Shown: positions 26,946-36,274 of the stretch, piece by piece | Layout: the number at the start of each line of letters is the position of its first letter | Position numbering within the stretch: position 1 is the stretch's first letter | From: Pseudomonas sp. 10S4 | Lineage (GTDB): Bacteria; Pseudomonadota; Gammaproteobacteria; Pseudomonadales; Pseudomonadaceae | Length of the DNA stretch: 64,000 nucleotides | Assembly (NCBI RefSeq): GCF_034344865.1 | Contig: NZ_CP133774.1 | Coordinates: 4,774,001 to 4,838,000, forward strand | Direction of reading: 5' to 3' | The notes under the pieces: model-generated | Told to the model about the DNA's origin: nothing | Databases searched by the model: none | The model's input: only the letters and a program-made list of their open reading frames with translations | Made by a program: the position numbers and the translations under genes

Positions 26946-28238
26946 ATGCTTGCCACACTCGGTGTCATCACCATTCTCTGTTTGCTTGTTGCTGTGATGA
27001 GCAAACGCCTATCGCCCCTGGTTGCACTGATCGCCTTGCCGATCATTGCTGCGTTGATCGGTGGTTTCGGTCTGCAAACCAGCGCCTTCATCATTACCGG
27101 CATCAAGAACGTCGCCCCGGTGGTCGGGATGTTTGTGTTCGCCATTCTGTTCTTCGGCGTGATGACCGACGCCGGCATGCTCGACCCGATCATTGACCGC
27201 ATCCTGAAGCGAGTCGGCACTCGCCCGACGCGCATCGTTATGGGCACCGCGCTGTTGGCGTTGTTGGTGCATCTGGACGGTTCGGGAGCAGTGACGTTTC
27301 TGGTGACCATCCCGGCCATGTTGCCGTTGTACACGCGCCTCGGCATGGACAAACGCATTCTCGCTTGCGTCACGGCCATGGCTGCCGGCGTTAACTTCTT
27401 GCCCTGGACCGGCCCGGTGCTGCGTTCCTCGGCGGCATTGCATGTGCCAGTGGCCGACCTGTTTCAGCCGTTGATCCCGGTGCAGATCGTCGGCCTGGTG
27501 TTCGTCTTCACCTGTGCCTGGTTCCTCGGTCGCCGCGAAGAACGACGTTTGGGCCTGGGCGCCGGGGCGTCGGTAGAGGTGATGCCGCAACGGGTGCTGA
27601 CCGAGGCCGAAGTTGCCCTGCGCAAGCCACGGCTGTTCTGGCTCAACCTGGTGCTGACGGTGGTGGTGATGGGCATGATGATTGCCGGGGTCGTCGACCC
27701 GGTGGTGATGTTCATGATCGGCACAGTGCTCGCCTTGTGCATTAACTACCCCAACGTCGACGCCCAACGCGCGCGCATCGACGCCCATGCGAAAACTGCG
27801 CTGACAATGGCCAGTATTCTGCTCGCCGCCGGGGTCTTCACCGGGATCATGCAGGGCAGCGGGATGCTCAAGGCCATGGCCGAGGTTGCGGTGGCGCAGA
27901 TTCCCGCCGGGCACGGCAAGCTGATTCCGATGGTGGTGGGTTTTATCTCGATGCCCTTGAGCCTGCTGTTCGATCCCGATTCCTTCTATTTCGGCATCAT
28001 GCCGGTGGTGGCCGAGGTCGGCCGGGCCTTGGGTGTCGATCCGCTGCAAGTGGCCCAGGCGTCGCTGCTGGGCGTGCACACCACTGGGTTCCCGGTCAGC
28101 CCGCTGACCCCGGCAACGTTCCTGTTGGTGGGGCTGTGCAAGATCGAACTGGCGGACCACCAGCGCTTCACCATCCCTTTTCTGTTCGCTGCCTCGGTGC
28201 TCATGACCCTGACCGCGCTGCTCATTGGAGTCTTCTGA
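26946..28238 (+). CDS. CitMHS family citrate-type proton/metal symporter
   Basis: A 430-residue membrane protein with about 11 hydrophobic segments. It starts at ATG 26946 with AGGA 7 bp upstream; the frame is open earlier but reads into the LysR gene's promoter. The family hallmarks LDGSGAVTFLVTIPAMLPLY, FLPWTGPVLR and 'FDPDSFYFG' are present, as in CitM/CitH metal-citrate transporters. It is directly followed (1 bp) by an AtuA-like gene, so the imported compound is probably a tricarboxylate or similar acid used by those proteins. Confidence 0.87.
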   Translation: MLATLGVITILCLLVAVMSKRLSPLVALIALPIIAALIGGFGLQTSAFIITGIKNVAPVVGMFVFAILFFGVMTDAGMLDPIIDRILKRVGTRPTRIVMGTALLALLVHLDGSGAVTFLVTIPAMLPLYTRLGMDKRILACVTAMAAGVNFLPWTGPVLRSSAALHVPVADLFQPLIPVQIVGLVFVFTCAWFLGRREERRLGLGAGASVEVMPQRVLTEAEVALRKPRLFWLNLVLTVVVMGMMIAGVVDPVVMFMIGTVLALCINYPNVDAQRARIDAHAKTALTMASILLAAGVFTGIMQGSGMLKAMAEVAVAQIPAGHGKLIPMVVGFISMPLSLLFDPDSFYFGIMPVVAEVGRALGVDPLQVAQASLLGVHTTGFPVSPLTPATFLLVGLCKIELADHQRFTIPFLFAASVLMTLTALLIGVF

Positions 28239-29603
28239 ATGAAAACCTTACGCATCGGTTCCGGTGCCGGTTACTCCGGCGACCGCATTGAGCCAGCGAT
28301 TGAACTGGCCGAGCACGGCGATCTGGATTACCTGGTGTTCGAATGCCTGGCCGAGCGCACCATCGCTCTAGCGCAGCAGGCGCGTCTGCTCGACCCGCAA
28401 GCCGGCTTCGACCCGCTGCTGGGCGAGCGCATGCGCCGGGTGCTGCCCTTTGTCGGGCGTGGTGCCGATGGTCAGCGCCGACGCTTGCGGGTGATCACCA
28501 ACATGGGCGCGGCCAACCCGTTGGCGGCGGCGCGGGAAGTGCGGCGGATCGCCGGGGAATTGGGGTTGCCGGGGCTCAAAGTGATCGCGCTCAGCGGCGA
28601 CGATGTGCTGGCGACCCTGCTGGATGATCCGTCGCAGACTCTGGATAACGGCAAGACGCTGGCGTCGTTGGGCGAGCGCCTGATTTCGGCCAACGCCTAC
28701 CTGGGCGTGGACGGCATCATCGACGCATTGCGCGCGGATGCCGACGTGGTAATCACCGGTCGCGTGGCGGACCCGTCACTGTTCCTCGCGCCGCAGATAT
28801 TCGAATTCGGCTGGGCGACGGACGATTGGACATTGTTGGGACGTGGCACGTTGGTCGGGCATTTGCTCGAATGTGCCGGGCAGATCAGCGGCGGCTATTT
28901 TGCAGATCCGGGGTTCAAGGACGTGCCGGATCTGGCGCGCCTGGGTTTCCCACTGGCCGAGGTGGACGCCACGGGGCGCGCAGTGATCAGCAAAGTCGCC
29001 GGGTCGGGTGGGCGCATCGATACCGCGACCTGCACCGAACAGATGATCTATGAAGTGCATGACCCGGCGGCTTACCTCACGCCGGATGTCAGCGCCGATT
29101 TTTCCGCTGTGTCATTCACCGTTCAAGGGCCGGATCAGGTGCTGGCTGTAGGCGCCGACGGCCGGGAGCGACCGCCATCCCTGAAAGTCTCGGTGGGTTA
29201 TCTCGATGGCTGGATCGGCGAGGGACAGATCTCCTATGGCGGGCCGGGTGCGTTGGCGCGAGGGCGATTGGCGCGAGAAGTGGTGTTGGAACGCCTGAAA
29301 CTGACGGGTGTGGCGTTTGAAGAGATCCGCGTCGAGTTGATTGGCGTTGATGCCTTGCACGGTCTTGAGCTGGGGGCGCGGGCGGACAGCGAACCCTGGG
29401 AAGTGCGCTTGCGTGTGGCTGCCCGGTGTGCCGATCGCGCCGAAGCGGTGCGCATTGGCAACGAAGTGGAAACCCTCTACACCAACGGCCCTTACGGCGG
29501 TGGTGGCGCCAGCAAATCGGTGCGCCAGGTGGTGGCGGTGGCGTCGCTGTTACTGCCGCGCGATGCCGTCACCGTGCAGATTCATTCGGAGGACATGGCA
29601 TGA
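28239..29603 (+). CDS. AtuA-like protein (DUF1446)
   Basis: A 454-residue cytoplasmic protein of the DUF1446/AtuA family, beginning LRIGSGAGYSGDRIEPAIELAEHGDLDYLVFECLAERT. AtuA is named from the acyclic terpene pathway, where its reaction is not settled. Here no other atu genes (acyl-CoA carboxylase, hydratase) are nearby and the partner is a CitMHS transporter, so terpene use is not supported. The stop overlaps the start of the next gene (TGA in ATGAG). Confidence 0.8.
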   Translation: MKTLRIGSGAGYSGDRIEPAIELAEHGDLDYLVFECLAERTIALAQQARLLDPQAGFDPLLGERMRRVLPFVGRGADGQRRRLRVITNMGAANPLAAAREVRRIAGELGLPGLKVIALSGDDVLATLLDDPSQTLDNGKTLASLGERLISANAYLGVDGIIDALRADADVVITGRVADPSLFLAPQIFEFGWATDDWTLLGRGTLVGHLLECAGQISGGYFADPGFKDVPDLARLGFPLAEVDATGRAVISKVAGSGGRIDTATCTEQMIYEVHDPAAYLTPDVSADFSAVSFTVQGPDQVLAVGADGRERPPSLKVSVGYLDGWIGEGQISYGGPGALARGRLAREVVLERLKLTGVAFEEIRVELIGVDALHGLELGARADSEPWEVRLRVAARCADRAEAVRIGNEVETLYTNGPYGGGGASKSVRQVVAVASLLLPRDAVTVQIHSEDMA

Positions 29604-29917
29604 GTGGTATCAAGCTGCGTGAGCTGGCCCATTCCCGAACGGGCGACAAGGGCGACACTTCCAACATCTCGGTGATTGCCTTTCGGGCCGAGGACTATCC
29701 ACGTTTGTGTCAGTGGCTGACGGTGGAACGAGTCACCGCGCATTTCGCCGAGTTGCTGGACCCATCCGGGCCACCGTTGCGACGCTACGAACTGCCCAAC
29801 GTCCACGCGCTTAACTTTGTCTTGCCCGGCATTCTGCGCGGAGGCGTCACCCGTTCCCTTGCTCTTGACGCCCACGGCAAGGCGCTGGGTGCGGCGTTGC
29901 TCGATCTGGAGCTATGA
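29600..29917 (+). CDS. AtuA-like C-terminal domain protein
   Basis: A 105-residue protein starting MSGIKLRELAHSRTGDKGDTSN, which is the small domain found at the C-terminus of longer AtuA-like proteins. Here it is a separate gene, overlapping the DUF1446 gene by 4 bp, so the two products almost certainly form one complex. The function is unknown. Confidence 0.8.
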   Translation: MSGIKLRELAHSRTGDKGDTSNISVIAFRAEDYPRLCQWLTVERVTAHFAELLDPSGPPLRRYELPNVHALNFVLPGILRGGVTRSLALDAHGKALGAALLDLEL

Positions 29918-29969
29918 AACACCCAAAATAGCGGCACTTGAACCAAAACTGTGTACCCTAATCCAACCT

Positions 29970-29993
29970 GAGCCCGCAGCCACCTGCGGGCTC
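29970..29993 (+). terminator. Stem-loop downstream of the AtuA-like operon
   Basis: Perfect 10-bp stem GAGCCCGCAG / CTGCGGGCTC with loop CCAC, 52 bp after the operon. A proper T-tract is missing, so it may only pause or protect the transcript. Confidence 0.45.
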
Positions 29994-30065
29994 ACGGGAG
30001 GATCATCGGGCGAGGGGTTTTTGCCATTAACGTGACGACCGCAACGGTCTGGCCCAAGGCAAAAC

Positions 30066-30965
30066 ATGACACGACTGTTCAAGGTTCTATCGGCGCTCAC
30101 CCTGGTTGTCGGGCTGGCGGGCTGCATTGCGGCTCCGATCGAAATGACGCCCCAGACGCAACAGCGCCTGCAAGCGCAGCCGCCGATCCGTTTTCTGCTG
30201 ACCTTTGACGACGGCCCGAGCGCATCAAGCTTCTGGAACCCGACCGACACGGTGCTCGACAGCCTCGCGCAAAACCCGGTGCAGCCGAACATCAAAGCGG
30301 TGTTCTTTGTGCAGACCGGCGCGCCACGGGCCGGCGACAGTGACATCGGTCGCCGGGTCATGCACCGCGAGCATGCCGAGGGGCAAATCCTCGGTTTTCA
30401 CACCGCCACCCACTTTCACACCAACCATCGCTCGTTGAGCCCTGAAGATCTGGAAAAGTCACTGACCCAGGGCAGTGCCGATATCGCCGCGATCACCGGG
30501 GCGCCGCCGACCCTGGTGCGTCCGCCGTTCTGGAATTACGACAAGCGCACCTTCGCCGCGTATCAGCAACATGGCATGCACGTGTTATTGACCGACCTGA
30601 GCGCCAACGACGGCAAGATCTGGGGCTTCAACGCCAGCCCCCGGCGACGGGCGAACATGTTGCGTCAGCTCTCGGAAGTCCGGGAACGCATCGCCCAAGG
30701 CGAACTGCCTGCGGTCGATGGGGTGATTCCGGTGGTGGTGACTTTCCACGACCTCAATCGCTACACCGCCCGGCACACCCGCGAATACCTGCAAATCCTG
30801 CTCGACAGCGCCAGCGCTACCGGGGTGAAAACCGCGCCGAAGCCGTTTTATGACGATCAAGCCCAGTTGCTCCGAGCCGCGATGGCCCGCACGGTCACCG
30901 AAAGTTCAGAACCGGTCCGTTTGCCGGGGATCTGGAACTGGTTTTGGGACGGGGATAGCCATTGA
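30066..30965 (+). CDS. Polysaccharide deacetylase family lipoprotein (NodB domain)
   Basis: A 299-residue protein with a lipoprotein signal (LTLVVGLAGC, Cys at residue 20). The NodB homology domain shows motif 1 TFDDGPS (residues 49-55), motif 2 HTATHFH (metal-binding histidines) and motif 3 RPPFWNYD. It should deacetylate or hydrolyse a carbohydrate amide at the cell envelope. Lone gene, no clear partner. Confidence 0.85.
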   Translation: MTRLFKVLSALTLVVGLAGCIAAPIEMTPQTQQRLQAQPPIRFLLTFDDGPSASSFWNPTDTVLDSLAQNPVQPNIKAVFFVQTGAPRAGDSDIGRRVMHREHAEGQILGFHTATHFHTNHRSLSPEDLEKSLTQGSADIAAITGAPPTLVRPPFWNYDKRTFAAYQQHGMHVLLTDLSANDGKIWGFNASPRRRANMLRQLSEVRERIAQGELPAVDGVIPVVVTFHDLNRYTARHTREYLQILLDSASATGVKTAPKPFYDDQAQLLRAAMARTVTESSEPVRLPGIWNWFWDGDSH

Positions 30966-31081
30966 GATTGACCAAAGTGAGACGCAGATAACACTTATTG
31001 TTGGTATTCGCGAGCGCGGGAAGGAAAGCGGATCTATGCTGTTCAGATTGGATCCGATCAACAGCCATGGAGGCCCCCGTC

Positions 31082-31324
31082 ATGGTTTCAGTCCCAGAGC
31101 TTTGCCACATTGTGCAGTCCGGTTTTCGTCCGCTCTCGTGCGACTGCACGGTGAACCGCGACGGGACGCTACGGATCAAGGTCTACGAGCCTTCGACCGG
31201 GCGGACCTCTCTGTTGCTTCCCTATGTCTCGCCATCGCGACTGACCACAGTTCGCGACATTGCAAACCTGATTGGCGAACTTCGCACCGAAATGAGTGCA
31301 GGACGCCGGGCGTTTGCTGGTTGA
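31082..31324 (+). CDS. DUF1652 family protein
   Basis: An 80-residue protein starting MVSVPELCHIVQSGFRPLSC with GGAGG 8 bp upstream of the ATG. The sequence with 'DCTVNRDGTLRIKVYEP', 'TSLLLPYVSPSRLTTVRDIANLIGELRTEM' matches the small Pseudomonas DUF1652 family. No function is known. Confidence 0.8.
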   Translation: MVSVPELCHIVQSGFRPLSCDCTVNRDGTLRIKVYEPSTGRTSLLLPYVSPSRLTTVRDIANLIGELRTEMSAGRRAFAG

Positions 31325-31354
31325 CGGACTGAGTCCTAAAACTTAGACACTTAA

Positions 31355-31500
31355 CCTGTGGCGAGGGGGCTTGCCCCCGTTGGGCTGTGAAGCGGCCCCC
31401 GGCATTCTGTCAGACATACCGCATATGCAGGATTTACGACTGCTTCGCAGCCGAACGGGGGCAAGCCCCCTCGCCACAAGCAAGCCCCCTCGCCACAGGT
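31355..31500. repeat. REP cluster (GTGGCGAGGGGGCTTGCCCC family)
   Basis: Left CCTGTGGCGAGGGGGCTTGC; right GGGGGCAAGCCCCCTCGCCA followed by a second right-hand copy (CAAGCCCCCTCGCCACAGG), so three units. It separates the DUF1652 gene from the convergent catR. Confidence 0.88.
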
Positions 31501-31524
31501 ATTCATTGCACACCCAATCTCATT

Positions 31525-32409
31525 TCAGTCCCGCGGCAGCAGCTCATCAATCATCTGCAAACAATGATTCAACCCCGGTGACACGTCGCCCACCCGTCGA
31601 CTGAGAATAATCGGCGAGGTGGCATTGTCTTCCAGCAGCGGCGTGAAGCCGATGTCGTCGCGGTGCAGCAATTGCACCGAGGCCGGCACCAGGGTGACAC
31701 CGATGCCGGCGCCCACCAGACCGATCGCGGTCTGCAGTTCATTGGTCCATTGCGCCACATGGATGCTCACGCCGTAGGATTCGAATAGCGCGATCACATG
31801 ATCGGCGTAACTCGGTCGCGGGTTGCCGGGATAGAGCACGAAAGGCTCCTTCGCCAGTTCGCGCAGGCTGATGGGACCTGCCAGCAACGGGTGACCGGCG
31901 GGCAGGGCGGCGACTAGCCGATCCTCGGTCAGCACGGTCTGGATGATCGCCGGGTCGTCGATACGGATTCGACCGAAACCGACATCAATCCGCCCAGCCT
32001 TGAGCGCCTGCACCTGTTGCAGGGTGGTCATTTCCGACAACCCCAGTTCGAGCTCCAGATGCTCATGGTTGCGCAAGCGGCGGATCAGTTCCGGCAGCAC
32101 GCCGTAGAGTGTCGACGGCGCGAAACCGATGCCCAGCCAGGTCTGTTCGCCCAGACCGATCCGTCGCGTGTTGTCGCAGACCTTGTTCAGTTGCTCCAGC
32201 AGCGCACTGGAGTGCTCATGGAAAAACCGCCCGGCCTCGGTCAGCTTCAGCGGCCGCCCACGTTCAAGCAGTTGCACCCCGAGTTCGTCTTCCAGTTGCT
32301 GGATCTGCCGGCTCAGGGGCGGCTGGGCGATGTGCAGCCGTTCGGCGGCGCGGGTGAAGTTGAGGGTTTGAGCCAACACCTGAAAGTAACGCAGGTGACG
32401 CAGTTCCAT
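31525..32409 (-). CDS. catR: CatR, LysR-type activator of catechol genes
   Basis: A 294-residue LTTR with the N-terminus MELRHLRYFQVLAQTLNFTRAAERLHIAQPPLSRQIQQLE, the signature of the CatR/BenM/ClcR group, which respond to cis,cis-muconate. It is divergent from catBCA. The operator-like palindrome ATACC...GGTAT lies 27 bp from its start. Naming rests on this context and subgroup signature. Confidence 0.9.
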   Translation of the reverse strand: MELRHLRYFQVLAQTLNFTRAAERLHIAQPPLSRQIQQLEDELGVQLLERGRPLKLTEAGRFFHEHSSALLEQLNKVCDNTRRIGLGEQTWLGIGFAPSTLYGVLPELIRRLRNHEHLELELGLSEMTTLQQVQALKAGRIDVGFGRIRIDDPAIIQTVLTEDRLVAALPAGHPLLAGPISLRELAKEPFVLYPGNPRPSYADHVIALFESYGVSIHVAQWTNELQTAIGLVGAGIGVTLVPASVQLLHRDDIGFTPLLEDNATSPIILSRRVGDVSPGLNHCLQMIDELLPRD

Positions 32410-32435
32410 AAGGCCTCCAGACGCTGATCAGTTGA

Positions 32436-32450
32436 ATACCTTTAAGGTAT
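32436..32450. promoter_or_regulatory. CatR recognition site (ATAC-N7-GTAT)
   Basis: Palindrome ATACCTTTAAGGTAT in the catR-catB intergenic region. ATAC-N7-GTAT is the known recognition-site pattern of the CatR/CbnR/ClcR group. It lies about 86 bp upstream of the catB start, in the usual place for a LysR recognition site. Confidence 0.7.
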
Positions 32451-32536
32451 CAAGCCAGACCAATTCTATATTGGCCGCTATTGAAAAGCCGTATGAGAAT
32501 CCGATTCAGAACTTAAAGAACCTGACGGGTATCGAC

Positions 32537-33684
32537 ATGCGTGCAACAGCCATTGAATCGATCGAGACGATCATCGTCGATCTGCCGACCATCCGCCCGC
32601 ACAAACTGGCGATGCACACCATGCAGAACCAGACCCTGGTGATCATCCGCGTGCGCTGCGCCGATGGCATTGAAGGGATTGGCGAATCCACCACCATCGG
32701 TGGCCTGGCGTACGGCAACGAAAGCCCGGACAGCATCAAGACCAACATCGACAAACATTTCGCACCGTTGCTGGTCGGCGAGGACAGCAGCAATGTCAAC
32801 GCCGCGATGTGGCGCCTGGAGCGGAGCATCCGCGGTAATACGTTCGCCAAGTCAGGCATCGAAACCGCCTTGCTCGACGCCCAAGGCAAGCGCCTCGGCC
32901 TACCGGTCAGCGAATTGCTCGGTGGTCGGGTTCGCGATGCGTTGCCGGTGGCCTGGACCCTGGCCAGCGGCGACACCGACAAAGACATCGCCGAAGCCGA
33001 GCAGATGCTCGACCTGCGCCGCCACCGGATCTTCAAGCTGAAAATCGGCGCCGGCGAAGTCAATCGCGACCTGGCGCACGTCATCGCGATCAAAAAGCCC
33101 TCGGTGATCGCGCCAGTGTGCGGGTCGACGTTAACCAGGCCTGGGACGAATCAGTCGCGCTGCGCGCCTGCCGGATTCTCGGCAGCAACGGCATCGACTT
33201 GATCGAGCAACCGATCTCGCGCAACAACCGCGCCGGCATGGTGCGCCTGAATGCCATCAGTCCGGCGCCGATCATGGCTGATGAGTCCATCGAATGCGTG
33301 GAAGACGCCTTCAACCTGGCGCGCGAGGGCGCCGCTTCGGTGTTCGCCCTGAAGATCGCCAAGAACGGTGGCCCACGCGCCGTGCTGCGAACCGCTGCAA
33401 TTGCCGAAGCGGCCGGTATCGGCCTGTACGGCGGCACCATGCTCGAAGGCGGGATCGGCACGCTGGCCTCGGCCCATGCCTTTATTACGTTGCACAAACT
33501 GGCCTGGGACACTGAACTGTTCGGCCCGTTGCTGCTGACCGAGGACATTCTCACCGAGCCATTGGCATATCGCGATTTTGAGCTGCACGTACCGAACACA
33601 CCGGGGCTGGGGCTGACGCTGGATGAGGAACGCCTGGCGTTTTTCCGTCGCGACAAGTCATCGACCGCTATTCAAAACGCCTGA
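32537..33684 (+). CDS. catB: Muconate cycloisomerase CatB, frameshifted
   Basis: Starts at MRATAIESIETIIVDLPTIRPHKLAMHTM (32537). The first part (to about 33090) and the rest (from 33118) are in different frames. At 33092-33096 a run of five A is one base short; a sixth gives ...AIKKALGDRASVRVDVNQAWDES..., restoring about 382 residues. It contains the enolase-superfamily lysine pair (FKLKIG and FALKIAKNGG) and metal ligands DVNQAWDE and MADESIE. The enzyme converts cis,cis-muconate to muconolactone in benzoate catabolism. The frameshift would abolish the pathway if real; a sequence error is likelier. Confidence 0.88.
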
Positions 33685-33694
33685 GGAGAGCATC

Positions 33695-33985
33695 ATGCTG
33701 TTCCACGTAAAAATGACCGTAAACCTGCCGCTCGACATGAACCCCGAGCGCGCCGCACAGCTCAAGGCCGACGAAAAAGCCCTGGCCCAGCGCCTGCAAG
33801 AGCAGGGCAAGTGGCGTCACCTGTGGCGCATCGCCGGGCTTTACGCCAATTACAGCGTGTTCGACGTCGACAGCGTTCAGGAACTGCACGACCTGCTGAT
33901 GCAATTGCCGCTGTACCCGTACATGGCCATCGAGGTCACCGCGATGTGCCGGCATCCTTCTTCGATTCGTGAGGATGACCGCTGA
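33695..33985 (+). CDS. catC: Muconolactone delta-isomerase CatC
   Basis: A 96-residue protein, MLFHVKMTVNLPLDMNPERA..., the exact length and start of CatC from pseudomonads. It converts (+)-muconolactone to 3-oxoadipate enol-lactone. GGAG lies upstream of the ATG. It follows catB by 10 bp and precedes catA by 51 bp; catBCA form one operon. Confidence 0.95.
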   Translation: MLFHVKMTVNLPLDMNPERAAQLKADEKALAQRLQEQGKWRHLWRIAGLYANYSVFDVDSVQELHDLLMQLPLYPYMAIEVTAMCRHPSSIREDDR

Positions 33986-34036
33986 ACCCAGCCTGTTCAG
34001 TTCGCTACGATAATAATGACAAGATGAGGAACCACC

Positions 34037-34966
34037 ATGAACGTCAAGATTTCCCACACTGCCAGTGCCCAGAAGTTTCTCGAAGAGGCCAGCGGTCTGC
34101 TCAACGAGGCCGGTGATCCGCGGGTCAAGGCGCTGGTTTACCGGATCCTGCGCGATTCGGTGAACATCATCGAAGACCTCGCCGTGACCCCGGAAGAGTT
34201 CTGGAAAGCCGTCAATTACCTCAACGTGCTGGGTGCGCGGCAAGAGGCTGGCCTGCTGGTCGCCGGGCTCGGCCTGGAGCATTACCTCGATTTGCTGATG
34301 GACGCCGAAGACGAGCAGGCCGGCAAATCCGGCGGCACGCCGCGGACTATCGAAGGCCCGCTGTATGTGGCGGGTGCGCCGCTGTCAAATGGCGAGGCGC
34401 GGCTGGATGACGGCGTCGATCCGGGCGTGGTGCTGTTCATGCAGGGCCAGATTCGCAACACTGCGGGTGAACCGTTGGCTGGGGCCGTGGTGGATGTCTG
34501 GCACGCCAATACCGGCGGCACTTATTCTTACTTTGATACCGCTCAATCGGAGTTCAACCTGCGTCGGCGCATCGTCACCGATGCCGAGGGTCGCTACCGT
34601 TTTCGCAGCATCGTGCCGTCGGGCTACGGCTGCCCGCCGGACGGTCCGACCCAGCAACTGCTGGATCAATTGGGTCGTCATGGTCAGCGGCCGGCGCACA
34701 TTCACTTCTTCATCTCGGCGCCGGATCATCGCCACCTGACTACCCAGATCAATCTCGATGGCGACAAATATCTGCACGACGATTTTGCCTATGCCACCCG
34801 CGATGAGTTGATTGCCCACATCGCCTTCAGCGACGATCCACAACGCGCAGCGGCCCACGGTGTCAGTGGTCGGTTTGCCGAAATCGACTTCGACTTCACG
34901 CTACAGTCGTCTGCGCAACCCGAGGAGCAGCAACGCATGGAGCGTGTGCGCGCACTGGAGGACTAA
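34037..34966 (+). CDS. catA: Catechol 1,2-dioxygenase CatA
   Basis: A 309-residue intradiol dioxygenase. Iron(III) ligands fit the family: Tyr in GGTYSYF (near 163), Tyr197 in PSGYGCP, His221 and His223 in RPAHIHF. The N-terminal helical dimerisation domain covers about residues 1-105. It cleaves catechol to cis,cis-muconate, the inducer of CatR. It is the last gene of catBCA, followed by a strong hairpin terminator. Confidence 0.95.
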   Translation: MNVKISHTASAQKFLEEASGLLNEAGDPRVKALVYRILRDSVNIIEDLAVTPEEFWKAVNYLNVLGARQEAGLLVAGLGLEHYLDLLMDAEDEQAGKSGGTPRTIEGPLYVAGAPLSNGEARLDDGVDPGVVLFMQGQIRNTAGEPLAGAVVDVWHANTGGTYSYFDTAQSEFNLRRRIVTDAEGRYRFRSIVPSGYGCPPDGPTQQLLDQLGRHGQRPAHIHFFISAPDHRHLTTQINLDGDKYLHDDFAYATRDELIAHIAFSDDPQRAAAHGVSGRFAEIDFDFTLQSSAQPEEQQRMERVRALED

Positions 34967-34974
34967 GCGCATAA

Positions 34975-35010
34975 CCCTTGTGGGAGCGAGCCTGCTCGCT
35001 CCCACAAGGG
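34975..35010 (+). terminator. REP-derived terminator after catA
   Basis: Perfect 16-bp stem CCCTTGTGGGAGCGAG / CTCGCTCCCACAAGGG with loop CCTG, followed by TTTT. Its stem belongs to the GTGGGAGCGAGC REP family; a short T run makes it work as a rho-independent terminator for the cat operon. Confidence 0.8.
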
Positions 35011-35114
35011 TTTTCGGTTAACTGGCTGGCACTACGTCGGCCGACTGACACAGCATTGCGAGTACCGCCCTGGAATGGCCCGACGTAACCCATAACAACA
35101 ATGAGAGTGAACCG

Positions 35115-36074
35115 ATGATGCAAGCGCAACTGTTGAGTCAGCGCAGCCGAGTGTTCGATCACGCCGACCCCTACGCGGTGTCGGGCTACGTCAATCAGCA
35201 TGTCGGCAACCATTGCATTCTCATGCCCCGCGCCGGCCGACCGCTGGCCAGCCTCGATCACCGCAAGTTCGCCAGCCTGGACCTGTGCCGCATCAGCTAC
35301 GGCACCAGCGTGCGGGTAACTTCTGGCGCACTGGAGAGCATTTATCACCTGCAAGTCTTGCTGCGCGGCCACTGCCTATGGCGTGGTCATGGCCAGGAAC
35401 ACTACTTCGAACCTGGTGAATTGCTGCTGATCAATCCCGACGAACCGGTGGACCTGACCTATTCCGACGACTGTGAAAAATTCATCCTGAAAGTCCCCAC
35501 TCGTTTGCTCGAATCGGTGTGCGACGAGCAACGCTGGCGGTACCCGGGGCAAGGGGTGCGGTTTCTGGAGAACCGTTATCAGCTCAATGAGCTGGAAGGT
35601 TTCGTTAACCTGCTGGCGATGATTTGCCAGGAGGCTGAGGCCACGGAGCAGATTCTCAAGGTTCAGGAGCACTACGCGCAGATCATCGTCAGCAAGATGC
35701 TCAGCCTGATGAAAACCAATGTCAGCCGCGTTAGCCTCGGTTCACCGTCGGCCACGTTCGACAGCATTGCCGACTACATCGCGCGCCATCTCAAGCAAGA
35801 CATCGACAGCGAAGAACTGGCCCGTCAGGCGCGGATGAGCGTGCGTTCGCTATATGGCTTGTTCGAACGCAACGCGGGGGCCACGCCGAAAAACTACATC
35901 CGGCAAAAGCGCCTCGAACGCATCAACGCCTGCCTGAGTGACCCGACCTGCAACGTGCGCAACGTCACGGAAGTGGCCATGGATTACGGCTTCTTGCACC
36001 TGGGACGGTTCTCCGACAGCTACCGCAAACAGTTCGGCGAACTGCCGTCCGACACCCTCAAGCGCCGGCACTAG
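35115..36074 (+). CDS. benR: BenR, AraC/XylS-type activator of ben genes
   Basis: A 319-residue AraC family regulator. The N-terminal half has the cupin-like pattern of XylS/BenR (GELLLINPDEPVDLTYSDDCEKFILKVP), and the C-terminal ~100 residues hold two HTH motifs (SIADYIARHLKQDIDSEELARQARMSVRSLYGLF and VRNVTEVAMDYGFLHLGRFSDSYRKQFGELPSDTL). It responds to benzoate and activates benABCD, which it precedes. The two TGCA-N6-GGATA sites at 36275 and 36296 are its operator. Confidence 0.92.
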   Translation: MMQAQLLSQRSRVFDHADPYAVSGYVNQHVGNHCILMPRAGRPLASLDHRKFASLDLCRISYGTSVRVTSGALESIYHLQVLLRGHCLWRGHGQEHYFEPGELLLINPDEPVDLTYSDDCEKFILKVPTRLLESVCDEQRWRYPGQGVRFLENRYQLNELEGFVNLLAMICQEAEATEQILKVQEHYAQIIVSKMLSLMKTNVSRVSLGSPSATFDSIADYIARHLKQDIDSEELARQARMSVRSLYGLFERNAGATPKNYIRQKRLERINACLSDPTCNVRNVTEVAMDYGFLHLGRFSDSYRKQFGELPSDTLKRRH

Positions 36075-36089
36075 ACTGAGCACCAAATA

Positions 36090-36230
36090 CCTGTGGCGAG
36101 GGGGCTTGTCGGATCGCCGCACCGCCCGTTCGGCTGCGCAGCAGTCGTCAATCCAGGCGCCTCGGTGAAACTGTGAGAATGCCGGGGGCCGCTGCGCGAC
36201 CCAACGGGGCAAGCCCCCTCGCCACAGGTT
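36090..36230. repeat. REP pair (CTGTGGCGAGGGGGCTTG family)
   Basis: Left CCTGTGGCGAGGGGGCTTGT, right GGGGCAAGCCCCCTCGCCAC, enclosing inverted CTGCGCAGCAG-like segments. It lies between benR and the ben promoter. Confidence 0.85.
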
Positions 36231-36274
36231 CAGCGTCGCTCTCAGGTGACAGGTATCAAGCAAGCATTGTCGGC

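Noticed and set aside
27009..28160. A 383-codon minus-strand open frame across the CitMHS gene
   Set aside because: The plus strand encodes a membrane transporter with clear motifs; the antisense frame is extremely His/Gln/Arg rich, typical of a shadow.
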